64,000 nucleotides of DNA from an uncultured Oscillospiraceae bacterium (GCA_900542575.1 UQOE01000007.1:15800-79799); one strand, 5' to 3'. Counted from the first letter of the stretch, positions 40,377-49,974 are shown. Program-made: numbers and translations. Notes: generated from the letters alone by a model not told the origin.

Positions 40377-41513
40377 ATGCGAATCGAAAACGGACTGGTA
40401 TATCGGGAGGACGGCGCATTTCACGAGGAGACCGTCCGCATCCGCGGACCGCGCTTTGCCGCCTTCTGCGACGACATGGACCGCCTGGACGCGAGCGGCT
40501 GCTACGTGCTTCCCGGCCTTCTGGACATGCATCTGCACGGTGCCCACGGTGCAGAGTTCAGCGACGGCTCCCCGTCATCCCTGACGGAGCTGGCGCAGTA
40601 TGAGGCCGCCCACGGTGTGACCTCCATTGTGCCCACGACGATGACGCTGCCGCGCACCCGCCTCGAAAAAATTGCGGACTCCATGGCTCCCTTTCAGCCG
40701 ACCGAACGCTCCGCCAATGTGCTCGGTATGCGCCTGGAGGGCCCGTTCCTGTCCGCTGAAAAATGCGGATCGCAGGAGACCTCCTGCCTTTGCCTGCCAG
40801 ATGCTTCTCTGGTCCGGGAGCTGCAGGAGCGCTCCGGGAACCAGGTCGCCGTTGTCGACCTCGCACCGGAACTCCCCGGCGCAATCGACTTCATCGACGA
40901 AGTAAAGCCGGTCCGTGTCAGCATCGCCCACACGGCGGCGGACTATAACACCGCCCGTACGGCTATCCGCCACGGCGCCAGCCACCTGACGCACATGTAC
41001 AATGCCATGGCGCCGTTTGCACACCGGGCGCCCGGACCCATCGGCGCGGCCTCCGACGAGCCCGGCTGCACGGTGGAACTTATTGCGGACGGGGTACACA
41101 ACCACCCGAGCATGGTCCGCAATGCCTTTCGCATCTTCGGCGCCGACCGCATCTGCCTTATCAGCGACAGCATGCGCGCCACTGGAATGCCCGACGGCAC
41201 CTATGAGTTCGGCAGCCACGAGGTCCGGGTGGAAGGAAAGCGGGCGCTGCTGAAAGACGGGACGATAGCCGCCAGCGTCACGAATCTTTACGACTGCATG
41301 GTGACCTGTATCCGGGACATGCATATTCCTGTCGAACAGGCGGTACGGTGTGCATCGCTGAATCCCGCGCGGTATCTTGGAGTTTCCGACCGGGTCGGCA
41401 GCATCGCCCTCGGCAAGCAGGCGGACCTTATTTTGGTCGATCGGTATTCCTTGGCGCTGCGGGGCGTCCTGCTGCGGGGTGAGGTGCTGTGGACCGATGG
41501 AATTTCCGGATAA
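40377..41513 (+). CDS. nagA: N-acetylglucosamine-6-phosphate deacetylase
   Basis: A 378-residue amidohydrolase. DMHLHGAHG (first metal motif), EGPFLS (metal Glu), SIAHT and LTHMYNAM (metal His), ISDSMRATGMPDG (catalytic Asp) and LNPARYLGVSDRVGSI. It converts GlcNAc-6-P to GlcN-6-P and acetate in amino sugar use and wall recycling. The start at 40377 follows GAGGATG. No nagB or PTS gene is beside it. It is shorter at the N-terminus than some homologues but complete. Confidence 0.9.
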   Translation: MRIENGLVYREDGAFHEETVRIRGPRFAAFCDDMDRLDASGCYVLPGLLDMHLHGAHGAEFSDGSPSSLTELAQYEAAHGVTSIVPTTMTLPRTRLEKIADSMAPFQPTERSANVLGMRLEGPFLSAEKCGSQETSCLCLPDASLVRELQERSGNQVAVVDLAPELPGAIDFIDEVKPVRVSIAHTAADYNTARTAIRHGASHLTHMYNAMAPFAHRAPGPIGAASDEPGCTVELIADGVHNHPSMVRNAFRIFGADRICLISDSMRATGMPDGTYEFGSHEVRVEGKRALLKDGTIAASVTNLYDCMVTCIRDMHIPVEQAVRCASLNPARYLGVSDRVGSIALGKQADLILVDRYSLALRGVLLRGEVLWTDGISG

Positions 41514-41544
41514 AAAAAGAACGCGCCGCGGCGCGTTCTTTTTT
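41513..41544. terminator. Bidirectional terminator
   Basis: AAAAAAGAACGCGCC-GC-GGCGCGTTC then TTTTTT: near-perfect stem with A and T runs, shared by nagA and nadE. Confidence 0.93.
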
Positions 41545-41558
41545 CGTTCTAAGCATCT

Positions 41559-43496
41559 TTATGCAGGTTCTTCTCCCTGCATCTCTTTGACCTCATCCAG
41601 CCACATGCGGACTGCCGCGTCGGTGGGCATGCGCCAGTCGCCGCGGGGGGAGAGGGTGACAGATCCGACTTTCGGGCCGTCCGGCAGGCAGGAGCGCTTG
41701 AACTGCTGGGCGAAGAAGCGCCAGTAGAAGTTGCGCAGCCAATGGAGCAGCACCTCGTCGGTGTATTCCGGCCGGTCGGCGAATGCCGCCTGTGCAAGAT
41801 GGAAGATTTTGCGCGGGGAAAAGCCGAAGCGCAGCACGTAGTAGAGATAGAAATCGTGTAGCTCATAGGGGCCCACCAGCTTTTCGGTCTGCTGGGCAAT
41901 TTCGCCGTTTTCCTTGGCGGGCAGGAGCTCCGGACTGACCGGGGTGTTCAGGATGTCGACGAGGACGTCGGACAGCTGCGGGTCGCCGCAGGTGTCAGCG
42001 GCGTAACGGACCATGTGGCGTACCAAAGTCTTCGGTACTCCGGTGTTGACGCCGTACATGCTCATGTGGTCACCGTTGTAAGTGGCCCAGCCGAGGGCGA
42101 GCTCGGAGAGATCTCCGGTGCCGACGACAATGCCGCCGCTCTTGTTGGCGACATCCATGAGCTCCAGCGTGCGGACACGGGCCTGGCCGTTCTCAAAGGT
42201 GACGGAGAGGTCGTCTTCGCTCTGGCCGATATCCTTAAAGTGGCTGCGGACCGTGTCTGTGATGTCAATTTCCCGGAACGTGACGCCCAGGCAGTCGCAC
42301 AGGATTTCCGCGTTGGAGCGGGTCCGCTTCGTCGTGCCGAAACAGGGCATGGTGACGGCCAGCACATCGGAAGCCGGGCGGCCCAGCTGCTTCATGGCGC
42401 GGACCGCGACCAGCAGGGCGAGGCAGGAGTCCAGGCCGCCGCTGATGCCGATGACCGCCGTCTTTGCGTGGATGACATCCAGCCGGGTGGCGAGGCCGCG
42501 GGCCTGGATGTTGAAGATGAGTTCACAGCGCTCCGCCCGGCGCGATTCATTGCCCGGCACGAACGGATTCTGCGGGATGACACGGGTGAGCGGGTTTTCC
42601 ACGGGGTCGAGATGGAAGGAGACCCGGACGAAGTCCTCAGAGTTTTCGGCCTCATAGGTGGTATTTTTCACCCGCTCCGAGGTGAGCTTTTCCACGTCAA
42701 TTTCGGTGATGCAGTCTCCGCTGCCGAAGGGAACGCGCTCTGCGAGTACGGTGCCGTCCTCGCAGATGAGGTTGTGAGAGGCAAATGTCATATCCTGGGT
42801 ACTCTCGCCGTAGCCGGCACTGGTATAGAGGTAGCCGCAGAGCAGGCGGGCGCTCTGGTTGCGGACCAGTTCGCGGCGGTATTCCGCCTTGCCGACGGTC
42901 TCGTCGCTGGCAGAGGGGTTGGCGATGATGGTGGCGCCGTTCAGGGCCAGGCGGGTGGACGGCGGCAGCGGGCTCCAGAGGTCCTCGCAGATCTCCACGC
43001 CGAGGACGAACGCCGGCAGGTCTTCGCACTGGAACAGGATGCGCGTGCCGAAGAGCACGTCTTCCCCGAAAAAGTCGACGAACGTGTAGGTCTCCGGGGC
43101 GCGGGCAAAATGCCGCTTTTCATAGAATTCCGCGTAGTTCGGGAGAAAGGTCTTGGGGATAAAGCCGAGGACGGCGCCGTTAGCGACAACTGCAGCCGTG
43201 TTGTAGAGCTTTCCGTTCACCTCCAGCGGCAGGCCGACAACCGCGACAAGATTCATGACAGCGGTGGCGTCTGCAATGTCACGCAGCGCCTGTCTGGCAC
43301 CTTCCTGCAGGGGGTGCTGGAAAAACAGGTCGGAGCAGGTATAGCCCGTAATGCAGAGTTCGGGGAAGACCGCGAGCTGAATCCCCTTTTCCTGGGCATC
43401 CTGCATGGCGGCAATGATGCGGGCCGCATTTTCTTTGCAGTCGGCGAGCCGTACCTCGGGGGTAATGCAGGCCGCTTTGACGAATCCGAAGTTCAT
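41559..43496 (-). CDS. nadE: Glutamine-dependent NAD+ synthase
   Basis: A 645-residue two-domain enzyme. N-terminal glutaminase of the nitrilase fold with E46 (FPELCITGY), K115 (PKTFLPNY) and C170 (VEICEDLW). C-terminal synthetase with the PP-loop GISGGLDSCLAL and TGDLSELALGW, YGVNTGVPKTL. It amidates deamido-NAD with ammonia channelled from glutamine, the last step of NAD synthesis. ATG at 43496 with AGGAG upstream. Transcribed alone, divergent from the queuosine operon. Confidence 0.95.
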   Translation of the reverse strand: MNFGFVKAACITPEVRLADCKENAARIIAAMQDAQEKGIQLAVFPELCITGYTCSDLFFQHPLQEGARQALRDIADATAVMNLVAVVGLPLEVNGKLYNTAAVVANGAVLGFIPKTFLPNYAEFYEKRHFARAPETYTFVDFFGEDVLFGTRILFQCEDLPAFVLGVEICEDLWSPLPPSTRLALNGATIIANPSASDETVGKAEYRRELVRNQSARLLCGYLYTSAGYGESTQDMTFASHNLICEDGTVLAERVPFGSGDCITEIDVEKLTSERVKNTTYEAENSEDFVRVSFHLDPVENPLTRVIPQNPFVPGNESRRAERCELIFNIQARGLATRLDVIHAKTAVIGISGGLDSCLALLVAVRAMKQLGRPASDVLAVTMPCFGTTKRTRSNAEILCDCLGVTFREIDITDTVRSHFKDIGQSEDDLSVTFENGQARVRTLELMDVANKSGGIVVGTGDLSELALGWATYNGDHMSMYGVNTGVPKTLVRHMVRYAADTCGDPQLSDVLVDILNTPVSPELLPAKENGEIAQQTEKLVGPYELHDFYLYYVLRFGFSPRKIFHLAQAAFADRPEYTDEVLLHWLRNFYWRFFAQQFKRSCLPDGPKVGSVTLSPRGDWRMPTDAAVRMWLDEVKEMQGEEPA

Positions 43497-43544
43497 AGTG
43501 AGGACTCCTATCTCTCTTATGATAATCATCTTATTATAAACGAT

Positions 43545-43573
43545 TTGACAATGCCGGGCAATTGGTCTACAAT
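43545..43573 (+). promoter_or_regulatory. Consensus promoter of the queDECF operon
   Basis: TTGACA (43545-43550), 17-base spacer, TACAAT (43568-43573). Transcription should start near 43580, giving a leader of about 110 bases. Confidence 0.8.
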
Positions 43574-43588
43574 CAGGACAACTTCATC

Positions 43589-43668
43589 AGACAGTTCGCT
43601 TGCACCATCCTGTCTCTAAAGAAAACCAGGGCTTCCGATGTGCAGGCCTGTTCTGCGCATCTTTTTTT
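43589..43668 (+). promoter_or_regulatory. Attenuator leader of queD, candidate preQ1 riboswitch
   Basis: AGACAG (43589-43594)-TTC-loop-CTGTCT (43610-43615), then an A-rich tail TAAAGAAAACCA, then a terminator stem GATGTGCAG (43637-43645)/CTGCGCATC (43653-43661) and T7 (43662-43668), six bases before AGGAGG. The small stem, UUC loop start and A-rich tail resemble preQ1 class I aptamers, but the loop-tail pseudoknot pairing is not obvious. Tail CAGG and terminator CCTG could pair as an antiterminator. Confidence 0.6.
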
Positions 43669-43690
43669 GCTTTTAGGAGGAGGAAACGAA

Positions 43691-44098
43691 ATGTACACCG
43701 TATCTGCCAGGGCACATTTTGACGCCGCCCATTTTCTGGCGGGGTATCCGGGCAAATGTGCGAATCTCCACGGGCACCGCTGGACCGTTGTCGCCGAGGT
43801 CCGGTCTGAGACTCTGAATGCCGGTTCCATGGTCATCGACTTCAAAGATCTGAAAGCACCCATGCAGGCTCTGGCCGACGAGTGGGACCATGCCCTCCTC
43901 ATGGAGGAGGGGACGCTGAAGCCGGCGACCCGGACGGCGCTGAACGAAGAGGGCTTTCGCATTGTGATGCTGCCCTGCCGGCCGACGGCGGAAAATCTCG
44001 CCCGGCTGTTCTTTGAGCGCCTGCAGGGAGCTGGTGTGTCCGTCAGCCGCGTCAAAGTCTATGAGACGCCGGACACCTATGCGGCGTATGAGGCATGA
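43691..44098 (+). CDS. queD: 6-carboxy-5,6,7,8-tetrahydropterin synthase
   Basis: A 135-residue T-fold enzyme. Zinc histidines in HFDAAHF and NLHGHRW, catalytic Cys in PGKCANLHGH, D-H pair in EWDHALL, and Glu in YETPDTYAAY. It makes 6-carboxytetrahydropterin, the second step of preQ0 synthesis. ATG at 43691 follows AGGAGGAGG. It overlaps queE by 4 bases (ATGA). Confidence 0.94.
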   Translation: MYTVSARAHFDAAHFLAGYPGKCANLHGHRWTVVAEVRSETLNAGSMVIDFKDLKAPMQALADEWDHALLMEEGTLKPATRTALNEEGFRIVMLPCRPTAENLARLFFERLQGAGVSVSRVKVYETPDTYAAYEA

Positions 44099-44769
44099 GT
44101 ATGGCGGAATTTCAAATTGCGGAGACGTTTGTCAGCATCAACGGGGAGGGCAGCCGGTCCGGCCAGCTGGCCTGCTTTCTCCGTTTCCCGGGGTGCAACC
44201 TGAACTGCTCGTTCTGTGATACGAAGTGGGCCAATGAACCGCGCGGGGACTGGGAGATCCGGAAAACCGACGATCTTTTTGACTTTGTCCGGCAAAGCGG
44301 TGTAAAGCTTATCACCATTACAGGTGGAGAGCCCCTGCTGCAGCGCGGCTTGCCGGAACTTTTGGAAAAACTGCACGAACTGCCCGGGACAGAGGCAGAA
44401 ATTGAGACCAACGGGTCGCTGCCCATTGAAAGGTACGACGCGGTGCCATGGCGCCCGCACTTTACACTGGACTGCAAGCTGCCCGGAAGCGGCATGCAGG
44501 CGCATATGCTCTACGAAAATTACGACCATCTTCAGCCGGGCGACGCCGTCAAATTTGTCTGCGGCAGCCGGGAAGATCTCGACGAGGCACGGAAGGTTAT
44601 CGAGACCTTCCAGCTTCCCGACCGGTGCGATGTCTTCCTGAGCCCGGTCTTCGGGCGGATTGAGCCCGCCGATATGGTGACCTATATGATGGATCATGGA
44701 ATGAACAACGTGCGGCTGCAGCTGCAGATTCACAAGTTCATCTGGGATCCGAATGCGAAGGGAGTCTGA
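44095..44769 (+). CDS. queE: 7-carboxy-7-deazaguanine synthase (radical SAM)
   Basis: A 224-residue radical-SAM enzyme. The cluster cysteines lie in GCNLNCSFCDTKWA, the CxxxCxxC form of the family (ACFLRFPGCNLNC). INGEGSRSGQ precedes it, and TGGEPLLQ is the SAM-binding GGE motif. It converts carboxytetrahydropterin to 7-carboxy-7-deazaguanine. Translationally coupled with queD; queC follows 3 bases after its stop. Confidence 0.94.
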   Translation: MSMAEFQIAETFVSINGEGSRSGQLACFLRFPGCNLNCSFCDTKWANEPRGDWEIRKTDDLFDFVRQSGVKLITITGGEPLLQRGLPELLEKLHELPGTEAEIETNGSLPIERYDAVPWRPHFTLDCKLPGSGMQAHMLYENYDHLQPGDAVKFVCGSREDLDEARKVIETFQLPDRCDVFLSPVFGRIEPADMVTYMMDHGMNNVRLQLQIHKFIWDPNAKGV

Positions 44770-44772
44770 CCA

Positions 44773-45459
44773 ATGAAAGCACTTGTTCTGTTGTCCGGCG
44801 GCGTGGACAGTTCCACCTGCCTTGCCGCCTGCGTCCACGATTATGGGGCGGAGAATGTCGTCGCTCTTTCCATGTCCTATGGACAGAAGCACAGCCGCGA
44901 GGCGAAGTCCGCCCAGGCGGTGGCGGATTATTATAAAGTTCCGCTCTACTCCATGGATCTCGCTGAGATCTTCCGCTACAGCAAGTGCTCTCTCCTGGAG
45001 GGCCGCGACGCGGAGATTCCCCACGAGTCCTACGCCGATCAGCTGAAGGAGTCGGATGGCAAACCGGTTTCCACTTACGTCCCATTCCGCAACGGCCTGT
45101 TCCTGTCCGCTGCCGCCAGCTTCGGCCTCTCTCTGGAGTGCAGTCTCATCTGCTATGGTGCCCACGCCGACGATGCGGCCGGCAACGCCTACCCCGACTG
45201 CAGCCGTGCGTTTGTCGAGGCCATGAATCAGGCGGTATGGGAGGGGAGCGGACATCAGATCCGCATTGAGGCCCCCTTCGTCGACGTCCCCAAGGCCGAG
45301 GTCGTACGCCGGGGCCTGGAGCTGAAAGTCCCCTACGAGCTCACCTGGAGCTGCTATGAGGGCGGCGACGAGCCCTGCGGCACCTGCGGGACCTGCATCG
45401 ACCGCCAGAAGGCTTTCGAGGCAAACGGCGTACGCGATCCGCTGCTGAAAGGAGAATAA
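44773..45459 (+). CDS. queC: 7-cyano-7-deazaguanine synthase
   Basis: A 228-residue PP-loop ATPase. LLSGGVDSSTCLA at the N-terminus, SMSYGQKHSRE, and the C-terminal zinc site SCYEG...CGTCGTCIDRQKAF. It turns the carboxy compound into preQ0 with ammonia and ATP. Spacing to queF is one base. Confidence 0.95.
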   Translation: MKALVLLSGGVDSSTCLAACVHDYGAENVVALSMSYGQKHSREAKSAQAVADYYKVPLYSMDLAEIFRYSKCSLLEGRDAEIPHESYADQLKESDGKPVSTYVPFRNGLFLSAAASFGLSLECSLICYGAHADDAAGNAYPDCSRAFVEAMNQAVWEGSGHQIRIEAPFVDVPKAEVVRRGLELKVPYELTWSCYEGGDEPCGTCGTCIDRQKAFEANGVRDPLLKGE

Positions 45460-45460
45460 T

Positions 45461-45931
45461 ATGGCACTCACAAAACTCGGCTCCGGCCATACCTCGTACC
45501 CCACAGATTATGACCCGTCGGTCCTTGAGACCTTTGACAACCGCCACCCGGACAACGACTATTTCGTCAAGTTCAACTGCCCGGAGTTTACGAGCCTCTG
45601 CCCCATCACCGGTCAGCCGGACTATGCGACAATTACTATTTCCTACGTCCCCGGCGCCAAAATGGTGGAGAGCAAATCTCTGAAGCTCTACCTGTTCAGC
45701 TACCGCAACCACGGCGACTTCCATGAGAACTGCGTCAACACCATCATGAAGGACCTGATTGCTCTGATGGACCCGAAATACATCGAGGTCTGGGGCAAAT
45801 TCCTTCCCCGCGGCGGCATCTCTATTGACCCCTACTGCAACTATGGCAGACCCGGTACCCGCTGGGAGCAGGTGGCCTGGGACCGCCTTTCCCACCACGA
45901 TCTTTATCCGGAGCGTGTGGACAATCGATAA
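45461..45931 (+). CDS. queF: NADPH-dependent 7-cyano-7-deazaguanine reductase
   Basis: A 156-residue unimodular QueF. Catalytic Cys in TSLCPITGQPDYA, then ESKSLKLYLFSYRNHGDFHE, the family NADPH-binding motif. It reduces preQ0 to preQ1, the free base inserted into tRNA. Presence of queF means the operon makes queuosine rather than a preQ0-derived product. No tgt or queA is in the window. Confidence 0.95.
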   Translation: MALTKLGSGHTSYPTDYDPSVLETFDNRHPDNDYFVKFNCPEFTSLCPITGQPDYATITISYVPGAKMVESKSLKLYLFSYRNHGDFHENCVNTIMKDLIALMDPKYIEVWGKFLPRGGISIDPYCNYGRPGTRWEQVAWDRLSHHDLYPERVDNR

Positions 45932-45938
45932 TCAACCG

Positions 45939-45973
45939 AAAAGGACCGCAGCATTTGCTGCGGTCCTTTTTTT
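45939..45973 (+). terminator. Terminator of the queDECF operon
   Basis: Perfect 15-bp stem AAAAGGACCGCAGCA/TGCTGCGGTCCTTTT, T7 tail. Confidence 0.93.
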
Positions 45974-46182
45974 GAGCAGCGGCCGCACAGGCGGGTACAA
46001 ATGAGAATGCATGTGCGCTCTGAATTTACAAATTTACTTTTGTCAAACTTTTACAAAAATAAAACGCACAGTTCGCCAATGTGTCATTTTTGCGACAGGT
46101 CCATTGAAACGTAGAAATGCGGATACTAGACTAAACTTGTTTGCGGCAGTAACATCACTGGATCCGCGGAAAGGGGACCATT

Positions 46183-47380
46183 ATGGCAGAATATCTGAAC
46201 AACTATCCGAACATTTTTGTCCACGGCTTTACCGGATGGGGTGAGACCGACGGCATGTACAAGCTTATGCATTACTGGGGCCTTGGAAACAAAGATCTCA
46301 TGAAGCATCTGCGGCAGCAGGGAATTGAGTGCTACTCTCCGGCGCAGGGCCCGTATGACTCGCTCTGGGACCGCTCGTGCAAACTCTGGGCCTACCCTGT
46401 TCGGCGGCACCGTCGACTTCGGCAAAGTTCACAGCGAGAAATACAGGTATGCCCGCTACGGCCGTACCTATGAGCACGGCGTACTGGAAGACCTCGGTAA
46501 GACTGAGGCCCATAAGAAGATCAATCTGTACGGCCATTCCTTCGGCGGACCGGTCGTCAAGTTCTTCGCCGATCTCTGCGCCCGCGGATCCGAAGAAGAG
46601 CGCGCCGGTACCGATCCGGACGATCTCTCCCCGCTGTTTGCCGGCGGCCACGCGAACCTCATTCACACCGTTACCACGCTGGCGGGCGTCAACAACTGAA
46701 CGACCCTTGCCACCCTCCAGCAGAAGGCCTTCCCCGTGCTCGACCCGATTCTCTTCGGCGGCACCGGCCTGCTTGGCAACTCCCATATCATGAAGTTCCT
46801 CGACTTCGGCAACCAGCAGTATGGATTCAATGATTATTACGACAACATCACACTTGCCAGACCGACAGATCCGAAAAAGCTGGCAGAGGGCACGAAGACC
46901 ATTACCGAGCACCCGGATGACAACTCCACCTATCAGATGACCATTGAGTACTGCAAAAAGATGAATGAGAAGCAGGAGACCAATCCGCATATTTACTATT
47001 TTGCACAGCGCGGATCCAACTCCATCCCGATGCCGAATGGAAAACACCTTGCTTTCCCGAGCCCGAATCTGTTCTGCACCATACCCGGATTGTTTGTCGG
47101 TGCCATGCTGCCCAAAGAGACCGGCGGCTATCCGGTCGATGAGAGCTGGTATGCGAACGACGGCTACGTCAACGTCCCCGGCCAGAGCGCCCCGTTCAAC
47201 GCGCCGCAGGCCGACGGGAACTATGACGGCATGACGTTCCGGCCGGGCATCTGGTACAATATGCCGGTCGTTAAACATGACCACGTTTTCTGGAACGGCT
47301 ACAGCGGAAGCCGCCGCGAGTACTTCGAGACCTGGGACCGCATCATTGCCGTCAACCGCAGCCTGCCGGATGCAGACTGA
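46183..47380 (+). pseudogene. Triacylglycerol lipase-like gene, broken by a frameshift and a nonsense codon
   Basis: Starts MAEYLNNYPNIFVHGFTGWG (oxyanion HGF) behind GGAAAGGGGACC. After SCKLWAY one extra C in the CCC run 46395-46397 shifts the frame; the homologous LFGGTVDFGKVHSEKYR continues one frame over. The nucleophile elbow GHSFGG follows. At 46697-46699 TGA interrupts TTLAGVNN-x-TTLATLQQ, where lipases of this family have Gly (GGA to TGA fits). The C-terminal half (LDPILFGGTG...KHDHVFWNGY with the catalytic His) is intact to 47380. Restored length would be about 398 residues, similar to family I.5-like lipases without a signal peptide. Two independent breaks argue for a true pseudogene. 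Confidence 0.85.
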
Positions 47381-47383
47381 GAA

Positions 47384-47426
47384 AAAAAGATGCACTGCAG
47401 ATTGCTTTTCTGCAGTGCATCTTTTT
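47384..47426. terminator. Bidirectional terminator
   Basis: 17-bp stem AAAAAGATGCACTGCAG (47384-47400)/complement (47410-47426), with A and T runs. Shared by the lipase pseudogene and the P-type ATPase. Confidence 0.92.
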
Positions 47427-47436
47427 GCTTTTTTCC

Positions 47437-49974
47437 TTATGCGGCTGCGGTTTCCTTCGCCGCTTTTCTCTGTTTATAGATGCGGTAGCGTCTCCGCAGG
47501 AAGCCCATGAACCTCTGCATGACCTTCAGACACGGGTAGGCGAGCAGAAGGAAGACGATGAGAATGAGCCAGGACTGGCCGGTCAGCGGGCTGATCTGCA
47601 CCCAGTCGCGGAACATGGTGAACGGGATAATGCAGATGGCGATGATGGATGCCAGGCTGAATACCACGCAGACCAGACGGCGGTAGTGGTTCAGCGGCTT
47701 GGCGTCTTCCCAGATCATCAGATTGCCGACTGTCAGCATGACGATGCAGGAGATGGTGTAGAGCTGGGAGTTCGGGAGATGAAACCCTTGGGCAAACAGC
47801 TCAACCCCGACCAGCAGCAGAACGTCGGTGAGGCCCCCGGGCGCCGCGCGATACAGTACATTCGGCAGAAAGTGGCCGTGAAAACGCTCATGGTTTGCCT
47901 CCAGAGAGAGGAAGAAGGCCGGATAGCCGATGGTCAGAGAACTGATAAGGGAAAGCTGCAGAGGCTGCAGCGGGTATGGCCATGCGCAGAAGGCAGCCAG
48001 CAGTGCAAACAGGAACGAAAAGATATTCTTGACCAGGAACAGCGACGCGGAGCGCTGAATATTGTTGATGACCTGCCGCCCTTCATTGACGATGGAGGGC
48101 ATGGAGCGGAAGTCGGAGTTCAGCAGGACCAGGGAGGAGATCTGCGAAGCGGCCTGGGAGCCGGAGGCCATGGCAATGCCGCAGTTGGCCTCTTTCAGGG
48201 CGAGGACGTCGTTGACACCGTCGCCGGTCATGGCGACCGTGTGGCCCTGATCTTTCAGCGCCTGGACGAACTTTAGCTTCTGCTGAGGCGTGACGCGGCC
48301 GAAGACCGTGTAGCGCTGGATGGCGTCGTAGATCTGCGCATCGTTTTTCAGCGTGGTGGCGTCGACATATTTGTCCGCGTCCTCAATGCAAGCCTGCAGG
48401 GCAACCTGTGAGACGGTGACCGGGTTGTCGCCGGAGATAACCTTGACCTTGACGCCCTGTTTGGCAAAATACTGGAATGTCTTGTCCGCGTCTTCCCGGA
48501 TACGGTTGGTAATGCAGACAATGCCAATGGGGGTGACAAGGCTCTTGTCAAGTACATTGTTGTCCTCGTCGTCGACGATGAGCCCGTCGGTGTGGGCGAT
48601 GAGCAGGACACGCATACCCTGTCTGGCCCATGGGTCGATGGCGTCTGCGACCTCGACCGCCCGCGGCCCGAGGATGAATTCGGGGGCGCCGACAAGATAG
48701 CTGCCCTTTCCGGCAAACGTGATGCCGGAATACTTGTTTTCCGACATGAATGGAACCGTCTTGACGGGCTCCCACCCGGGGGCGCCGTCTTTGCGGTAGA
48801 AAGCTTTCTTCATGGCAATGGCCGTGTCATTATCTGCGTCCATCGTCGTGTAGAACGCGTTGAGCATGTCTTTCAGCTGGCTTTCTGAACAGACCGTTTC
48901 GTCCAGACTGATGAGCTTCTGGACGTCCATGCCCGGCTGGGTGATGGTGCCGGTCTTGTCGACGCACAGGACGTCAACCCGGGCCAGCGTCTCGACGCAG
49001 TTCATGTCCCGGACCAGGACTTTGCGGTGGGTCAGACGGACGACCGCCAGGGCCAGGGCGACAGAGGTCAGGAGATAGAGGCCTTCGGGAATCATGCCGA
49101 GAAGCGCTGCGACCGTGGACTGAACCGAGGCTTTCATCGTCATGTCCAGAAAGAATTTTTCCCGCAGAAACAGGAAAATGCCGACCGGAACCAGGATGAT
49201 GCCGATGATTTTAATGAGTTTGTCCAGAGAGGCCATCATTTCGGACTTGCCGACTTCCACGTCGCTCTTGGCCTCCGTGGTGAGACGGGAGGCATAGGAT
49301 TCGGAGCCGACGCGGGTCAGCTGCGCAATACAGCGTCCGGTGACCACCGTGGAACCGGATTTCAGCTCGTCTCCGGGTACCTTTTTAATGGCGTCGCTCT
49401 CACCGGTCAGGAGGGACTCGTTGACGGAGATGTCCCCGACACGGACCACCGCGTCGGCGATAATCTGCTGGCCGGTGGAAAATTCGACCAGGTCGTCCCG
49501 AACCAGCTGGGAGGACGGCAGTTCCAGGGTCTTTCCGTCCCGGCGAACCCGGATTTTCTCCTCCGCGAGGATGGAGAGCTTGTCGACAGCCCTTTTGGAA
49601 CGCAGCTCCTGTATGATGCCGATGAGGCAGTTGGAGATGACGATGACCATGAAGAACAGATTCGTATAAGAACCCACCGACAGGAGCAGGATGGCCATGA
49701 TGACAAAGATAAGGTTGAAGTACGTAAAGACGTTCTTCTTGATGATGTCCCTGGTCGTCCGGCCGCCGGTATTCAGGTTGATATTGGCGAACCCCGCCTC
49801 CATGCGCGCCCGAACCTGGTCGGAGGTCAGGCCGGTGCCAAGAGGTGCGTTGACCGCCGGTATTTTTTTATAGGAGTCAAAGCGCCCGTAGTCGCTCCCG
49901 TTCGGGTCGCCGGCTCCGGGGCCGGCCGCTGCAGGCTCGGCCGCTCTGGCGGTTGTTTTCCTGTGCAATGGCAT
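47437..49974 (-). CDS. Cation-transporting P-type ATPase (P2-like, CtpE group)
   Basis: An 845-residue P-type ATPase. A-domain TGES (LLTGESD), M4 motif MIPEGLYLLTSVA, phosphorylation site CVDKTGTIT, N-domain, hinge MTGDGVND, then six C-terminal membrane helices. The PEGL motif and the short N-terminus place it with bacterial CtpE-like Ca2+-type pumps rather than heavy-metal P1B pumps; no CPC or HMA domain is present. Ion specificity is inference. An unusual Ala/Pro/Gly-rich N-tail (TTARAAEPAAAGPGAGDPN) precedes the first helix. Divergent from the GH2-like gene. Confidence 0.88.
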   Translation of the reverse strand: MPLHRKTTARAAEPAAAGPGAGDPNGSDYGRFDSYKKIPAVNAPLGTGLTSDQVRARMEAGFANINLNTGGRTTRDIIKKNVFTYFNLIFVIMAILLLSVGSYTNLFFMVIVISNCLIGIIQELRSKRAVDKLSILAEEKIRVRRDGKTLELPSSQLVRDDLVEFSTGQQIIADAVVRVGDISVNESLLTGESDAIKKVPGDELKSGSTVVTGRCIAQLTRVGSESYASRLTTEAKSDVEVGKSEMMASLDKLIKIIGIILVPVGIFLFLREKFFLDMTMKASVQSTVAALLGMIPEGLYLLTSVALALAVVRLTHRKVLVRDMNCVETLARVDVLCVDKTGTITQPGMDVQKLISLDETVCSESQLKDMLNAFYTTMDADNDTAIAMKKAFYRKDGAPGWEPVKTVPFMSENKYSGITFAGKGSYLVGAPEFILGPRAVEVADAIDPWARQGMRVLLIAHTDGLIVDDEDNNVLDKSLVTPIGIVCITNRIREDADKTFQYFAKQGVKVKVISGDNPVTVSQVALQACIEDADKYVDATTLKNDAQIYDAIQRYTVFGRVTPQQKLKFVQALKDQGHTVAMTGDGVNDVLALKEANCGIAMASGSQAASQISSLVLLNSDFRSMPSIVNEGRQVINNIQRSASLFLVKNIFSFLFALLAAFCAWPYPLQPLQLSLISSLTIGYPAFFLSLEANHERFHGHFLPNVLYRAAPGGLTDVLLLVGVELFAQGFHLPNSQLYTISCIVMLTVGNLMIWEDAKPLNHYRRLVCVVFSLASIIAICIIPFTMFRDWVQISPLTGQSWLILIVFLLLAYPCLKVMQRFMGFLRRRYRIYKQRKAAKETAAA

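Noticed and set aside
46697..46699. TGA in the lipase gene as a recoded codon (Gly, Trp or selenocysteine)
   Set aside because: TGA serves as a normal stop for many genes in this window (for example the alcohol dehydrogenase ending at 9603 and idi). No SECIS-like element was apparent, and the gene also has a frameshift.
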